Positions 7,410 to 15,993 are shown, counted from the stretch's first letter. The stretch: DNA of 64,000 bases from Dictyobacter aurantiacus (GCF_003967515.1 NZ_BIFQ01000001.1:3782001-3846000), one strand, 5' to 3'. The notes: generated by a model from the letters alone, not told the origin. Program-made: numbers and translations.

Positions 7410-9002
7410 ATGACGTATAAGCATTTCGGTGAAGATACGGATGAGAAGGGTTCAACCCACTACTACATTACGACGGCTATCGACTATCCCAATGGCGCGC
7501 CGCATATTGGTCATGGATTAGAGAAGGTCATGGCCGATGTGGTGGCGCGTTATCATCGTCTGCGTGGGGATGACACTTTTTTTAGCATGGGTATCGATGA
7601 AAATAGCCTGCATGTGCTCTTGAAAGCCAACGAGGAAGGCGTCGAGCCACACATGTGGGTCAACCTGATGGATGAAGCTTTCCGGCAAGCCTGGAAGGCG
7701 TTAGATATCTCGTATGATTACTGGATACGCACCACGGAGGAGCGCCACCTGCGCGCCTCGCAGGAGATGTTCCGGCGTGCCCTTGCTAAAGGGGATATCT
7801 ATAAAGACACTTATTCAGGCTGGTACTGCCCGAATTGTAATAACTTCTACACTACCGAGGAACTGGTTGGTGGGCGCTGCCCCAACCATCCCTCATTATC
7901 GCCCGAATGGCTGGATGAGGAGAACTACTTTTTCGCCCTGTCCCGCTACAGCGATCGTCTGCTGGCGCATATCGAGGCCAATCCAGACTTTATCGTGCCC
8001 GCCACGCGCAGGGCCGAGATCGTCTCCTTGATTCGCCAGGGACTGCGTGACTTCTCGGTATCGCGCCGGGTGCGTCCTGGCATTGAGGGCTGGGGTATCC
8101 CAGTCCCCGATGATCCCCAGCACGTCATTTACGTCTGGTTTGACGCGCTCACCAACTACCTGACGTCCATCGGTTTCCCCGACGACGAGCAGAAATTCTG
8201 GCACTACTGGCCCGCCAACGCCCATGTCATCGGCAAAGACATTACTCGCTTCCACTGCCTCTACTGGCCTGCCATGCTCATGTCGGCGGACCTACCATTG
8301 CCCAGCCAGATCCCGGTGCATGGTTTTATGTCGCTTGAGAACCAGCGCATCTCAAAAACTCTGGGCAACGTTATTGATCCTGTGGCCCTGGTAGAGAAGG
8401 TTAGCGCCGACGCGGTACGCTATTACCTGGTTCGCACCTTCTCGTTCGCTTCCGACGGCGATTTCTCGCGCGCCGGTCTGCTGCGTTTTTATAATGACGA
8501 ACTGGGAAACGACCTTGGTAACCTGCTCAACCGCGTTGTCTCCATGATCAAGCGCTATCGCCAGGGTAGCGTGCCCACGCCCGGCGTGGCTGGTCCTCTT
8601 GAACTGGAGTTGCAGGCGATGGCCAGTGCCACACGTGAAAAGGCGCAGACCGCGCTTGAAAACTGGGAGATCGGCCAGGCGCTGCACACGACCTGGGCCC
8701 TCGTGCGCCGTGTCAACCAGTACATTGAACAGAGCGAACCCTGGAAACTGGCGAAGCAAAAGAGCGAAGAGCAGCACCTGGATACCGTCTTATACTCCGC
8801 CGCCGAAGCGACGCGCATCCTGGCGATTCTGCTGACTCCCTACATCCCTGGCTCAAGCCAGCGCATCTACGAACAACTCGGACTCCCCGCATTGCAGGCG
8901 GGCACCTGGGACCATGATACCGCCTGGGGAAGCGCCACCTTCACCCAGGTCGTCCCCGGTCCCCTCCTCTTCCCCCGCCTCGATCCGGACATCGCCCTAT
9001 AA
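7410..9002 (+). CDS. metG: Methionine--tRNA ligase
   Basis: This 530-residue class I synthetase charges tRNA-Met with methionine. Visible features are the HIGH-type motif PHIGHG near residue 25, one zinc knuckle of form CPNCNN...GGRCPNH, the KMSKS equivalent ISKTLGN, and a C-terminal anticodon-binding helical region. There is no C-terminal tRNA-binding (EMAP-like) domain, so it is the short type. An in-frame ATG at 7329 lies upstream of the terminator stem, so the start is placed at the ATG at 7410, preceded by GAGG eight bases away. Regulation by the Met-rich leader peptide and attenuator is inferred. Confidence 0.97.
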   Translation: MTYKHFGEDTDEKGSTHYYITTAIDYPNGAPHIGHGLEKVMADVVARYHRLRGDDTFFSMGIDENSLHVLLKANEEGVEPHMWVNLMDEAFRQAWKALDISYDYWIRTTEERHLRASQEMFRRALAKGDIYKDTYSGWYCPNCNNFYTTEELVGGRCPNHPSLSPEWLDEENYFFALSRYSDRLLAHIEANPDFIVPATRRAEIVSLIRQGLRDFSVSRRVRPGIEGWGIPVPDDPQHVIYVWFDALTNYLTSIGFPDDEQKFWHYWPANAHVIGKDITRFHCLYWPAMLMSADLPLPSQIPVHGFMSLENQRISKTLGNVIDPVALVEKVSADAVRYYLVRTFSFASDGDFSRAGLLRFYNDELGNDLGNLLNRVVSMIKRYRQGSVPTPGVAGPLELELQAMASATREKAQTALENWEIGQALHTTWALVRRVNQYIEQSEPWKLAKQKSEEQHLDTVLYSAAEATRILAILLTPYIPGSSQRIYEQLGLPALQAGTWDHDTAWGSATFTQVVPGPLLFPRLDPDIAL

Positions 9003-9014
9003 AGTCCATAAAAA

Positions 9015-9080
9015 GTGTCAGACACACTTTTTCCAGGGGCGCTCCTGCGCCCCTGCTTGGGCGGCCGCTTGCGCGGCCGC
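9015..9080 (+). repeat. Type-B dispersed palindromic module
   Basis: It begins with GTGTCAGACACACTTTTT, followed by a GGGGCGC/GCGCCCC hairpin and a GCGGCCGC pair. Related copies are at 9537-9600 (inverted), 50536-50600 and 54330-54396, with partial copies at 29313, 42911 and 55605. Here it follows the metG stop and may act as its terminator. Confidence 0.8.
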
Positions 9081-9093
9081 ATTAGTTGTAGGG

Positions 9094-9133
9094 GTTGGTG
9101 CGACAGGTGCCCATGCGCACCTGTCGCACCAAC
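9094..9133. repeat. Inverted repeat, 17-bp perfect core
   Basis: Arms 9094-9110 and 9117-9133 match exactly. The outward extension of about eight bases has two mismatches. Confidence 0.85.
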
Positions 9134-9164
9134 ACCTATAAGGGCCATTGAAATCTCGCAAGCT

Positions 9165-9219
9165 TTTATATGTTGGCACAGCGGGCGCGCTCTGAGCACC
9201 CGCTGCGCCAACATATAAA
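9165..9219. repeat. Inverted repeat, 21-bp arms with one mismatch
   Basis: Arms 9165-9185 and 9199-9219 differ at one position. The right arm overlaps the first unit of the 105-bp tandem array. Confidence 0.8.
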
Positions 9220-9510
9220 GCAGAGGCTAAGGTGTTTGAGTGCTCCACATTGGCAAGCGCAAGCAGACTTCTATCGGATGGTGCAGCGGGCGCTCTGAGC
9301 ATGTCCCCTGCGCCAACATATAAAGCAAAGGCTAAGGTGTTTGAATGCTCCACATTGGCAAGCGCAAGCAGACTTCTATCGGATGGTGCAGCGGGCGCTC
9401 TGAGCATGTCCGCTGCGCCAACATATAAAGCAGAGGCTAAGGTGTTTGAGTGCTCCACATTGGCAAGCGCAAGCAGACTTCTATCGGATGGTGCAGCGGG
9501 CGCGTCTAGC
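9210..9510. repeat. Tandem array, 105-bp unit, about 2.9 copies
   Basis: Units start at 9210, 9315 and 9420; the third diverges near its end into a palindrome. The period is a multiple of three, so open frames persist on both strands, but there is no ribosome site or codon pattern pointing to a gene. It is treated as non-coding. Confidence 0.9.
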
Positions 9511-9526
9511 GCCCGCTGCACCATCC
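9486..9526. repeat. Perfect inverted repeat, 18-bp arms
   Basis: Arms 9486-9503 and 9509-9526 are exact reverse complements around a five-base loop. It is built from the last part of the third 105-bp unit. Confidence 0.9.
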
Positions 9527-9536
9527 CAAAAAACGT

Positions 9537-9600
9537 GCGGCCGCGTATGCGGCCGCCTGTGCGGGGGCGGGAACGCTCCCACAAAAAGTGTGTCTGACAC
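9537..9600 (-). repeat. Type-B module, inverted copy
   Basis: This carries GCGGCCGC pairs followed by AAAAAGTGTGTCTGACAC, the reverse complement of the module at 9015. The two copies bracket the whole palindrome and tandem-repeat block 9015-9600. Confidence 0.8.
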
Positions 9601-9646
9601 CTTCCCCTTTAAATGATATAGGAGAATAACAGCAAAAATAGGTTTT

Positions 9647-9675
9647 TTGCTGTTGGATAAATTATATGCTATAAT
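9647..9675 (+). promoter_or_regulatory. Extended -10 promoter
   Basis: TATAAT at 9670-9675 is preceded by TGC, and a weak -35 TTGCTG lies 17 bases upstream. It would drive the small gene at 9791. Confidence 0.55.
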
Positions 9676-9790
9676 TTTGTTTCATTATATGTCACCCCGT
9701 TTGATAATGTTTAAACTAATACGTTTTATCAAGTGTGGATGAAAATAGAATTAGGATTGTTCTTGTCATTCCTAGAAGGCAAGGGACACT

Positions 9791-9955
9791 ATGGGTACAT
9801 ATCTGGTGACAATTTTCACATTTATCCTTGTTCTTGTGGGCGCTGTTTTTGTACATCTGTGGTTAGGGTTGCGTCGGGAGAGTAGATATGGTCACAGGTA
9901 TGATCGTCCGCTCAAGCCAGGTTTACCCCAGCTCGATGACATCATTTTTGAATAA
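9791..9955 (+). CDS. Small membrane protein, 54 residues, unknown
   Basis: The product is MGTYLVTIFTFILVLVGAV followed by a short tail. One hydrophobic segment at about residues 4-25 would span the membrane, then an Arg/Tyr-rich juxtamembrane stretch (LRRESRYGHRYDRP) and an acidic C-terminus ending LDDIIFE. An AAGGG ribosome site lies six bases before the ATG, and an extended -10 promoter is about 115 bases upstream. I do not recognise the family. A role as a small membrane regulator or partner of the glycosyltransferase gene downstream is possible but unsupported. Confidence 0.55.
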   Translation: MGTYLVTIFTFILVLVGAVFVHLWLGLRRESRYGHRYDRPLKPGLPQLDDIIFE

Positions 9956-9993
9956 CATGTTCAACGTAGCATAGAACAAATACATCAGCATAT

Positions 9994-10048
9994 CCCCTCT
10001 ACTGCATAGCGGGACTTATATAGCGGTAGGGGGGAATATTTATTTTTG
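9994..10048 (+). terminator. Hairpin with U-rich tail after the small membrane gene
   Basis: An imperfect stem between CCCCTCTACTGCATA and TATAGCGGTAGGGG is followed by AATATTTATTTTT. It would separate the small gene from the glycosyltransferase. Confidence 0.5.
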
Positions 10049-10171
10049 GAGCACGCTGGTAGACTGAATATGTAGACACATCCCGATTTCTGGTATCTTC
10101 TTTTGTTTATTGTGTGATTATTCAGGTCAGCATGAGCGTTGCTTCAGGTGATGGAAGGGAATGGAGAACGT

Positions 10172-11002
10172 ATGTTAATGGCAAGTATAGCTGCGCGGAT
10201 GTTTGTGATGTCATCCATGCATCAGAGCCGGCCTATCCAGGTTGGCGTTGTACCGGATCAGCATGTAATATCCCAGGGAATATCTGAAAAGAAGCTTGCG
10301 CATAGTCTATCAGCGGTCCTGCCCGCGTATAATGAAGAGGCCGTTATCGAGCAGACGATAACGACGGTGGCGAGCGCCCTGAGAAGATGGGCCGACGACT
10401 TTGAAATCATCGTCGTGGACGACGGCAGCAAAGACCATACACGTGACATTATCGAGCGGCTGATCGGAGACGAACCACGCATCCGTTTGATGCATCACTC
10501 GCAGAACCGGGGGTACGGAGCGGCCCTTGTAACCGGTTTCCATACCGTCAGCAAAGACCTGGTCTTTTTTATGGATTCGGATGGCCAGTTTGACATCAAT
10601 GATCTGGAACGCTTCTTCCCCCTCATCGAACGCTTTGATGCCGTCCTTGGGTATCGCGCTCCCCGTCATGATCCCTGGATTCGTAGATTGAACGCCTGGG
10701 GTTGGCAGCAGCTGGTACACCTGGTGCTGGGGATCAAGGTACGCGACCTGGATTGTGCTTTCAAACTGTACCGTGCTGAGTTTTTTCAAACTCTCAATCT
10801 GGAAACGCGGGGGGCCATGATCAACGCGGAGATCCTCTATAAATTCGTTCGCGCCGGTCACATCTATACCGAGGTCGATGTCAGACACCTCCCTCGTCAG
10901 AAAGGAAAGGCCACCGGAGCGCATCCTCGTGTCATCCTCAAAGCCATGCGTGAGCTCATCTCCTACTCCCGCAAATGGAAGCTCTCTGAGCGTGTTCGGT
11001 AG
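10172..11002 (+). CDS. Family 2 glycosyltransferase (dolichyl-P-mannose synthase-like)
   Basis: This 276-residue protein has a GT-A fold. Motifs include LPAYNEEAVIEQTI near the start of the domain, the IIVVDDGSKDHT nucleotide-binding strand, the metal-binding MDSDGQFD, and a C-terminal Arg/Lys-rich region with RQKGKATG. It most resembles polyprenyl-phosphate mannosyl- or glucosyltransferases that load a lipid carrier at the membrane. No membrane span is present, unlike long family members. The ATG at 10172 is chosen because GGAG lies five bases upstream; a TTG 33 bases earlier has no such site. Acceptor and donor are not predictable. Confidence 0.88.
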   Translation: MLMASIAARMFVMSSMHQSRPIQVGVVPDQHVISQGISEKKLAHSLSAVLPAYNEEAVIEQTITTVASALRRWADDFEIIVVDDGSKDHTRDIIERLIGDEPRIRLMHHSQNRGYGAALVTGFHTVSKDLVFFMDSDGQFDINDLERFFPLIERFDAVLGYRAPRHDPWIRRLNAWGWQQLVHLVLGIKVRDLDCAFKLYRAEFFQTLNLETRGAMINAEILYKFVRAGHIYTEVDVRHLPRQKGKATGAHPRVILKAMRELISYSRKWKLSERVR

Positions 11003-11009
11003 TAATTGT

Positions 11010-11086
11010 AGCGCCTGCGGCGCTCAAATATTTTTATAGGCGGTGTGAAGATGGCGCATCGCGCCATCTTCACACCGCCTATAAAA
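11010..11086. terminator. Type-A short hairpin plus perfect 26-bp-arm hairpin
   Basis: AGCGCC-TGC-GGCGCT at 11010-11024 is followed by arms 11032-11057 and 11061-11086 around the loop ATC, with TTTTATA/TATAAAA ends. It lies between converging genes and probably terminates both. A further GGTTCTGG/CCAGAACC hairpin is at about 11090-11116. Confidence 0.85.
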
Positions 11087-11136
11087 GAAGGTTCTGGTGC
11101 CTGCGGCGCCAGAACCGTAAGAGCGCACCGCCGCTT

Positions 11137-12963
11137 TTAACTTTTTAGACCCCAGCGGTTCGCGCGGCGCCGGGCCTTCTGAGCCTCCTGAGGATTGCCC
11201 AGCGACTCATACACCTCGGCCTTTAACAGCCACGCGCGGGCATAGTTTTTGTCCATCTCGGTCGCCTCATTCAGGGCATCCAGGGCCGCTTTATTATGTC
11301 CCTGGCGAATCAATCCTTCCGCTTTGTTGCACCAGGCTACCGCGCTACGCGGATTAATCAACAAGGCTCGTGTATAGGCATCGACGGCCCCGTGGAAATC
11401 GTGCAGGCTGGAACGGGCATTGCCCAGACCGTTCCAGGCGTGGAAGCTGCGCGCGTCGATCTTCAAGGCCTGTTCATACGAGGCCCAGGCCTCCTCGGGC
11501 ATGTTCATATCCAGCTGCGTATCCGCCTTGCCATTCCATGCCGCCACATAGTGTGGATCGATCGCCAGGGCCCGTTCAAAATGGACCAGGGCCTGCTGGT
11601 AGCGCTGCAGCCGGTTGAGCACCAGACCCGCGCTCACCCAGACGATAGCATTGTTGGGCTCGATCTCGGTCGCGCGCTGATAGGCTTCGAGCGCCTTGCG
11701 ATAATTTCCCTGATTGTAGAGGGCCGTTCCCTTGCCATTCCAGGCATAGAAGTTCACATGGTCCATGCGCAGCGCCTCCTCATAGGCCATCAAGGCCTGT
11801 GAGTACGCCTGCTGCTTCAGATATTGATCGCCCTCGCGGCACTTCTCACGCACGCTACCCGTACTGACGTTGCCGCGAGACTGATACTGCGGCTGCACGC
11901 TCTGGCTATGGCCGGTACCGGCCGCCACCTGCCTCCCTGTCTGGCTGCGTGCCAGCCCGGAATTGGTGCCATTATGCGCCTGCGGCGCGTAGGTCGCATG
12001 GCGCGGCAAGACGATGCCATCATTGACCACCGCGCTCGACGCTGATGATGATGACGATGACGATGATGAGTAGCGTCCTTTCGCATTGGGTCGATAGGCA
12101 TAGTCAAAGGCGCGCACGAACTCCATCATATTCGCATAGCGATCCTCCGGCCGGCTAGCCAGCGCACGCTGCAGCACCGTATCCAGAAGGGGTGGTAGCT
12201 CTGGATTGAGCGTCGTCACCAGCGGGATTGAGCCACCGCGCGGATCGAGAGGATGGAAGCCGGTTAGCATCTCATAGAGTACGACCGCGCTACCATACTG
12301 ATCGCTGCGCGGATCGACGATGCCGCTGCTCTGTTCCGGCGCCATATAGCCTACGGTTCCCCGTACAGTGACCGTCTTGCCAAAGCGTGCGCCCGGCTCC
12401 AGTGAGCGCGCGATGCCAAAATCGGTAATCACCAGGCGATAATCCTCCTGGTGGATCAAAATATTCTCCGGTTTAATATCACGATGAATTATTGGACGTT
12501 GACGGGTATGAGCATAGTATAGGGCACTGGCAAGTTGATGGAAATTATGAATAACCTCTTGAATGGGCAAGGGGCCATCGACCTGTGCCAGTCGGGTTCG
12601 TAAAGAGCCAACCGTATACAAAGGCATCACGAGAAAGACGCTTGAACCATCTTTACCATAATCAAGTATGGGAACGATATTTGGATGGTCCAGCGTCGCA
12701 GCGATCCGTGCTTCACGCAGGAAATGATCGCGCTCATTGGGCGTAGTTTTACTGGGTAACAGCACCTTGATAGCAATGTGACGAGATAGATTCTGGTCTA
12801 TACCACGAAATACCGCCGCGTAGCCACCCTTACTTAATAAGGCCTCTACCACATAACGGCCAGCCAGAGCGGTGTCGAGTAACGGCAGTGCACATGCTCT
12901 ACAAAATAAATCGCTGTCCCGGTTGTCATATCCGCAGTCAACCTGATCGGCGCAGCGTCGCAT
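11137..12963 (-). CDS. Ser/Thr protein kinase with N-terminal zinc ribbon and TPR repeats
   Basis: This 608-residue protein begins with a small Cys4 ribbon (C4, C10, C21, C24), followed by a Hanks kinase domain at about residues 37-300 with K66, HRDIKPEN (D162), DFG (181-183) and APEQ. A Ser-rich linker follows, then at least six tetratricopeptide repeats to the end. TPRs usually bind proteins, so it may recruit its substrates. No membrane span is present. The start at 12963 matches the paralogue next door residue for residue and has GGAGG five bases upstream; a GTG 24 bases earlier is less likely. It is transcribed in the same direction as the degenerate paralogue. Confidence 0.9.
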   Translation of the reverse strand: MRRCADQVDCGYDNRDSDLFCRACALPLLDTALAGRYVVEALLSKGGYAAVFRGIDQNLSRHIAIKVLLPSKTTPNERDHFLREARIAATLDHPNIVPILDYGKDGSSVFLVMPLYTVGSLRTRLAQVDGPLPIQEVIHNFHQLASALYYAHTRQRPIIHRDIKPENILIHQEDYRLVITDFGIARSLEPGARFGKTVTVRGTVGYMAPEQSSGIVDPRSDQYGSAVVLYEMLTGFHPLDPRGGSIPLVTTLNPELPPLLDTVLQRALASRPEDRYANMMEFVRAFDYAYRPNAKGRYSSSSSSSSSASSAVVNDGIVLPRHATYAPQAHNGTNSGLARSQTGRQVAAGTGHSQSVQPQYQSRGNVSTGSVREKCREGDQYLKQQAYSQALMAYEEALRMDHVNFYAWNGKGTALYNQGNYRKALEAYQRATEIEPNNAIVWVSAGLVLNRLQRYQQALVHFERALAIDPHYVAAWNGKADTQLDMNMPEEAWASYEQALKIDARSFHAWNGLGNARSSLHDFHGAVDAYTRALLINPRSAVAWCNKAEGLIRQGHNKAALDALNEATEMDKNYARAWLLKAEVYESLGNPQEAQKARRRANRWGLKS

Positions 12964-13175
12964 TCCCTCCTCCGTGTTGCGAGACACCTTCTGCAGTGTC
13001 GAGATCTAATGGCACCTGGTCAGTGGCACCGCTGGTTTATGGTTGAGATGGTTGTGGGACGGGGAACAACCTGTAAGCGACGGCATTGACCACTATCCGC
13101 AGGGATAGCATTGCCGTATTGCTGCCTCCCTCATACCCGTCTTGTAATTGTATGAACGCGTACGAGAGAACATTT

Positions 13176-14861
13176 TTATGCTTGTTTGACTTGTTGATCA
13201 AGTGAGCGTGCCCAATCCCGACACGTAATCGCCTCTTGCTTGCGTCCCAGTTTATCGAGAACCACCGCCTTGTTATACCAGGCATCTGGTTCCTCGGGTG
13301 CAAAGGACGTTGCTTGATCCAGTGCGGCAAGAGCCTCATCGAGCCGACCAAGTGCAAAGAGTGAAAGCCCCTTATTATTCCATGCGGCAATATAATGCAC
13401 GTCCAGCGCCAGAGCACGGTCGAAGGCCGCAAGTGCTTCCTGGTGGCGCTGTAACTCATGCAGTAGACTGCCCTTATTATACCAGGCTGAGATCAGCCCG
13501 TCATCATACTGCAAAGCCTGGTCGTACGAGTTTAACGCATCTTCAAACATTCGTAGTGCTGCTAATACATTGCCTCGATTATACCACGCGCCCGCCAATG
13601 TTGGGTCGAGTGCTAACGCTCTATCATAATCATTCAGCGCTTCCCCAAACCGACGCAGGTCGCGTAGATCGTTAGCCTTATCGAACCAGTTGGTGGCGCT
13701 GTTCGGCTCGGTCTGCGTAGCCTGCTCGTGCAGGGCCAGCGCCTGTTCCGGCTGCTTCAGGCGCCGCAGAATATTGCCTTTGGTATCCAGCAGCGAGGCC
13801 TGGTCATTATCCAAAGAGAGTGCCCGGTCGATGGCGATCAGTGCCTCATCGTAGCGCTGCAGACTGTAGAGGGTATCGCCCATGGCCTGCCAGACCGTCG
13901 CCTGCTGCGAATCCAGCAGCAAAGCTCGGTCAAAGGCGACCAGTGCCTCTTCAGAGTATCCCTTTTCCGCCAGCGCCATTCCGCGTCCACTCCAGGCATA
14001 GACATAGTCGGGATCAAAGGTCAGGGCCTGCTCGTAGCAATACATCTCCTCATCATAGCGTTGCAGGTCGTGCAGCACGCTGGCGCGTGAGGTCCAGCAT
14101 TCGGGATCGTGTGGACTGAGCGCCAGCGCCTGGTCATAGGCCTGCAACGCCTCCTCCGGCCGACCCAGGTGTAGCAAGGTGGCCCCTTTGCCTCCCCAGG
14201 CCTCCACCGAAGACCGGTCCTGGTTGATCGTCATGTCGTAGGCCATTAACGCCTGCTCATAATTTCCATGCTCATAGGCCAGATTCCCCTCCGCCAACCA
14301 ATCATGCACCGCCGGGGCCGGGGTTTTCCTGGGGGGAGACACCGCCTGCGATATCCCCGTGGGGACCGCTATGCGAATCTGCGTTTCTTCCTCATCACCA
14401 GTACCACCTGGCGAGGGAGTCTGTGGAAAGAAATCGCTGGAGAGGCGATTGATGATGCGTGACAGGGGCGATGGCTGTGGCTCCGGTGACTGTGATGTTG
14501 CCCCCGTCGTTTTTACCATATAGACGATTGGCCCATCCTGTCCATAATCGATCACGCGGATACTACCGGGATCGTTGACATGAGCCGAGAGTGAGACCGC
14601 CAGTTCCGCGTCCTGCAAAAAGTTATCCCGTTCCCGGGCATTGGTATCGCGAGGAATCAATGCACGTACCGTTACCGCCTGCCGATTCTGCCGATCAATT
14701 CCCTGGAAGGTGGCTGTCCCACGATCTTTGCCAATCAAGGATTGGATTTCGTAATGGCCCTGTAGCACGGTGCCCCTGGTTGGAAGACCACACTGTGAAC
14801 AGAAGCGTGCCTCATCTCGATTGTCAAATCCACAACCTTTGAAGTCCAAACACTTCCCCAT
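13176..14861 (-). CDS. TPR protein with degenerate, truncated kinase N-lobe
   Basis: The 561-residue product is a paralogue of the downstream kinase: the same Cys4 ribbon (C4, C10, C21, C24) and an alignable N-lobe to about residue 117. The ATP lysine at position 66 is Arg, the glycine loop is degraded (GKDRGTATF), and the whole C-lobe with HRD and DFG is missing. A Pro/Ser-rich linker leads into about ten TPR units (residues 195-555), more than in the paralogue. It cannot be an active kinase; a scaffold or decoy for the kinase network is a reasonable inference. The frame is intact, arguing for a functional protein. Confidence 0.85.
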   Translation of the reverse strand: MGKCLDFKGCGFDNRDEARFCSQCGLPTRGTVLQGHYEIQSLIGKDRGTATFQGIDRQNRQAVTVRALIPRDTNARERDNFLQDAELAVSLSAHVNDPGSIRVIDYGQDGPIVYMVKTTGATSQSPEPQPSPLSRIINRLSSDFFPQTPSPGGTGDEEETQIRIAVPTGISQAVSPPRKTPAPAVHDWLAEGNLAYEHGNYEQALMAYDMTINQDRSSVEAWGGKGATLLHLGRPEEALQAYDQALALSPHDPECWTSRASVLHDLQRYDEEMYCYEQALTFDPDYVYAWSGRGMALAEKGYSEEALVAFDRALLLDSQQATVWQAMGDTLYSLQRYDEALIAIDRALSLDNDQASLLDTKGNILRRLKQPEQALALHEQATQTEPNSATNWFDKANDLRDLRRFGEALNDYDRALALDPTLAGAWYNRGNVLAALRMFEDALNSYDQALQYDDGLISAWYNKGSLLHELQRHQEALAAFDRALALDVHYIAAWNNKGLSLFALGRLDEALAALDQATSFAPEEPDAWYNKAVVLDKLGRKQEAITCRDWARSLDQQVKQA

Positions 14862-14918
14862 GACCGTCCCTCCCTGTCCTACACATAGATATCGCGCATA
14901 AAATTATATCGTTTCTCT

Positions 14919-14948
14919 ACTGTAGCGAAAGTATTGCTGCCTTGTCAA
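14919..14948 (-). promoter_or_regulatory. Sigma-70 promoter for the TPR pseudokinase gene
   Basis: On the minus strand TTGACA (14948-14943) and TACAGT (14924-14919) are 18 bases apart, about 55 bases upstream of the ATG at 14861. Confidence 0.6.
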
Positions 14949-15129
14949 TACAATATATTCAAAGAGTGCCCGCTTATCCCGCCTCCCTTTAACAAGAGAT
15001 AGGAGCACATGAGTATGTCTATTTTCCTTTAGTGTACCATCAGTTTCAACGAATTGCTGTGCTGCTGTATCTCCTGTTAGCCCTTTTTTCTGGTTCTGGT
15101 AGCATATTTATGCCAACGAATGTTTTCTA

Positions 15130-15158
15130 TTGACTTGGATGAATGTTTCTTCTATACT
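15130..15158 (+). promoter_or_regulatory. Sigma-70 promoter upstream of MOSC gene
   Basis: TTGACT (15130-15135) and TATACT (15153-15158) are 17 bases apart. The start would be near 15165, leaving a 5' leader of about 200 bases with a small CCGGC/GCCGG hairpin but no riboswitch I recognise. Confidence 0.6.
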
Positions 15159-15372
15159 CCCACCAGAGATGGCCGTAAACAGAGAAATTTTTATACCTGC
15201 TGGTTTTTACACAGTGTTCTAAAACATACCCTCTAATGTATATACGCTCACCATCTCGCTTTTGATCTATCACTTTGCGCCGTGAATGTTGTACTCCGGC
15301 TTCTATCGCCGGTAGAGACAATTTTGTATGCCGATGGTACATGTCTATCTGGTATAAGTAAGGACGAAAAGA

Positions 15373-15849
15373 ATGACCGAGAAGATATGGTGGAACGGCG
15401 AGGTGGCCGCGCTCTATATTGCACCGGCGGCCGATGAGCCAATGCAAGAGGTTGATAATGCCTTGCTGGTCGCGGATCAAGGTATTGTAGGCGATCGTTA
15501 TTTTGCGCAAGCCGGCACCCACTCGGGTCCTGATGGACAGAGCTACGAAGTCACCCTGATCGAAAGTGAAGCTGTAGAGAGCGTCCAGACGGAAAACAAG
15601 ATTATGGTAACCGCCGCCGACATGCGGCGCAACATCGTCACCAAAGGCTTCGCTCTTAGCCACCTGGTAGATAAAGAGTTCCGTATTGGTGATACGGTCC
15701 TGCGTGGCATCGCTCTCTGCGAGCCATGCCCCCATCTTATGGAAAAGACCAGCCATAAAGTCGCCGTTGGTTTTATCCATCGCGGAGGACTGGGCGCCAA
15801 AATTATTTCTGGTGGCCTCATCAACGTCGGTGACCCTATTCATAGCTAG
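15373..15849 (+). CDS. MOSC domain protein
   Basis: This 158-residue protein is a stand-alone MOSC (molybdenum cofactor sulfurase C-terminal) domain. Typical features are the GIVGDRYF motif, the LIESEAVE helix, RRNIVTKG, and the conserved cysteine in LCEPCPHL. MOSC proteins are thought to carry or transfer sulfur or to bind molybdopterin; the single-domain YiiM/YuaD-like class includes enzymes acting on N-hydroxylated substrates. AAGGA lies eight bases before the ATG. No molybdopterin biosynthesis gene is nearby, so its physiological partner is unknown. Confidence 0.88.
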   Translation: MTEKIWWNGEVAALYIAPAADEPMQEVDNALLVADQGIVGDRYFAQAGTHSGPDGQSYEVTLIESEAVESVQTENKIMVTAADMRRNIVTKGFALSHLVDKEFRIGDTVLRGIALCEPCPHLMEKTSHKVAVGFIHRGGLGAKIISGGLINVGDPIHS

Positions 15850-15937
15850 CCTTGACCCCTTTGGGGAAACGTGCGCGCCTGGGAACGTGGCCGCTGCGCG
15901 GCAAGCGCCCGCAAGGGGCGCACCTACGGCTTTTTAA

Positions 15938-15993
15938 AATTGACGATGTGACGGCAGGCGCGCATTCGTGCACCTGCCGTCACATCGTCAATT
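15938..15993. terminator. Long inverted repeat after the MOSC gene
   Basis: Arms of about 24 bases run inward from AATTGACGATGTGACGGC and its complement, with a mismatch near the centre. It lies 88 bases beyond the MOSC stop and well ahead of acnA. Confidence 0.75.

Noticed and set aside
7085-7410. T-box riboswitch for metG
   Set aside because: No T-box sequence (AGGGTGGNACCGCG type) or specifier stem was found; the Met-rich frame explains the leader better.
9018-9597. Open frames on both strands through the 105-bp array (188 and 121 residues)
   Set aside because: The 105-base period keeps both strands open. The frames also run through dispersed palindromes, with no ribosome site or recognisable protein.
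15159-15372. Moco or other riboswitch in the MOSC gene leader
   Set aside because: Only a small hairpin is visible; I could not match a known aptamer.
15127-15843. Minus-strand frame of 238 residues opposite the MOSC gene
   Set aside because: The MOSC protein on the plus strand is clearly recognisable, with a promoter and ribosome site.
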